Source of the DNA: Nitrospirota bacterium
Lineage (GTDB): Bacteria; Nitrospirota_A; Leptospirillia; Leptospirillales; Leptospirillaceae
Direction: 5' to 3'
Length of the DNA stretch: 40,985 nt
NCBI GenBank assembly: GCA_023480765.1
Contig: JAMCWZ010000123.1
Location: 1-40,985 of the forward strand
The position numbers were made by a program, and so were the translations under genes. Below the pieces are notes generated by a model, which was not told the origin of the DNA, ran no database searches, and saw only the letters and a program-made list of their open reading frames with translations. How positions within the stretch are numbered: the first letter of the stretch is position 1; every line of letters starts with the position of its first letter. Positions 40,483-40,985 of this stretch are shown here, in pieces.

Positions 40483-40985
40483 AGCCCCTCCTTATGCTTA
40501 TCAGGAATACTCTCTAAAAATCGAGAGAGACTCCCTCATTCGTTTTAGCACGGAGAATTGGGCGTTTGAGACAATATCCGGGTAAACCCGATTAATCCGG
40601 AAAAGGAAATCGTTCGTCTTCCCGAAGAATGCCTGATACCCGCAAATCCCCGCAAGTTTTCAATGATAAAAACCCTATCCACCGCTGTTATCCGGGGAAA
40701 AACTCCTTGAAGACATTTTTCATCAGGGAGTTCTATAAGAATTCGCATTCTCTCATTAATGAAAAGCATTTGCAAATTCTAAGATCCTATTGTTTTTTGC
40801 TAAAATTCGTCAGACAAATAATTTGGGGCGTTGGGCTGATTTAATGAGAAAATTTCATCGGTTGGTTTTGTATCGAGAGCATCTGTTCAAGATAAACAGA
40901 ATGCACCATTAGAAGAATTCTTTGCTTTACTTTATAATAATCAATAAGAAATCTTGAATTTCTTATTGATGGATTAGGCCAATTC
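40483..40985. other. 503-bp right-end region without a recognised gene
   Basis: The sequence is AT-rich. Frames at 40545-40775 (minus) and 40629-40844 (plus) overlap each other and lack ribosome sites or recognisable sequence, so I did not call them. The rnc promoter should lie at the left end. The last 50 bases hold a perfect inverted repeat, listed separately. Confidence 0.5.
40940..40970. repeat. Perfect 13-bp inverted repeat near the right edge
   Basis: ATCAATAAGAAAT (40940-40952) and ATTTCTTATTGAT (40958-40970) are exact complements with a five-base loop CTTGA. The stem is AT-rich. It could be a terminator of a gene beyond the edge, an operator, or part of a mobile-element end; no flanking evidence is available. 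Confidence 0.7.

Noticed and set aside
40545..40775. 76-codon minus-strand frame right of rnc
   Set aside because: No ribosome site, no recognisable composition, and it overlaps an equally unsupported plus-strand frame.
1..40985. CRISPR array, insertion sequence, prophage or toxin-antitoxin module
   Set aside because: No regularly spaced repeats, transposase, integrase, phage structural genes or recognisable toxin-antitoxin pairs were seen on either strand.

Overview
The window reads as a dense chromosomal segment of a Gram-negative, CO2-fixing bacterium. I see no insertion sequence, prophage, CRISPR array or toxin-antitoxin pair. The best fit is a Leptospirillum-like member of the Nitrospirota. 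The reasons are five-subunit-style 2-oxoacid:ferredoxin oxidoreductase genes of the reverse TCA cycle, an archaeal-type PEP carboxylase, lipid A and heptose genes, C5 haem synthesis, and frequent TTG/GTG starts. This assignment comes from gene content recognised by eye; no database search was possible.

Layout. (1) 1-6000, minus strand: a 2-oxoacid:ferredoxin oxidoreductase operon with two alpha/beta pairs but one gamma and one delta subunit. Three small genes (a 94-aa protein, a DUF1841 protein, a 70-aa protein) sit between the pairs, and a possible 41-codon leader ORF precedes it. (2) 6153-7042, minus: a J-domain protein and a 70-aa helical protein. (3) 7485-16358, plus: a seven-gene run hemL, gmhA, rfaE2, mfd, two lipoprotein parvulin-type isomerases and surA. 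(4) 16361-19951: engB, then anmK facing murU and amgK, which look like a peptidoglycan-sugar salvage set. (5) 20085-23126: a YeiH-type permease, a Fpg/MutM glycosylase, an unknown HTH protein on the other strand, and tRNA-Val(CAC). (6) 23213-28689, plus: ileS, lspA, a TPR protein and a RluD-type pseudouridine synthase. (7) 28699-33967: DUF1015, polyprenyl diphosphate synthase, a two-helix membrane protein, a site-2-type protease, an inositol-monophosphatase-family protein and a CopD-like membrane protein. (8) 34030-40482: archaeal-type PEP carboxylase, a small membrane protein, lpxC, a candidate lipoprotein, a bifunctional-nuclease-family protein, a 2Fe-2S ferredoxin, TusA, an unlisted 45-aa membrane protein behind an operator-like repeat, and RNase III with a long acidic tail.

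How the parts connect. The oxidoreductases (pyruvate and/or 2-oxoglutarate synthase) and PEP carboxylase together supply reverse-TCA carbon fixation. The ferredoxin near the end is a possible but unproven electron carrier. gmhA, rfaE2, lpxC, surA and the two lipoprotein isomerases serve the outer membrane. anmK, amgK and murU would return MurNAc to UDP-MurNAc, with the MurNAc-6-phosphate phosphatase step not seen here.

The most unusual points are: the duplicated alpha/beta pairs sharing other subunits, with a 15-residue gap in one alpha; the small genes embedded in that operon; the salvage cluster with a 161-bp antisense 3' overlap; two genes whose only sensible start is CTG in a stop/start overlap; an apparently leaderless polyprenyl synthase; and the 45-aa membrane protein with a 12-bp inverted repeat over its promoter.
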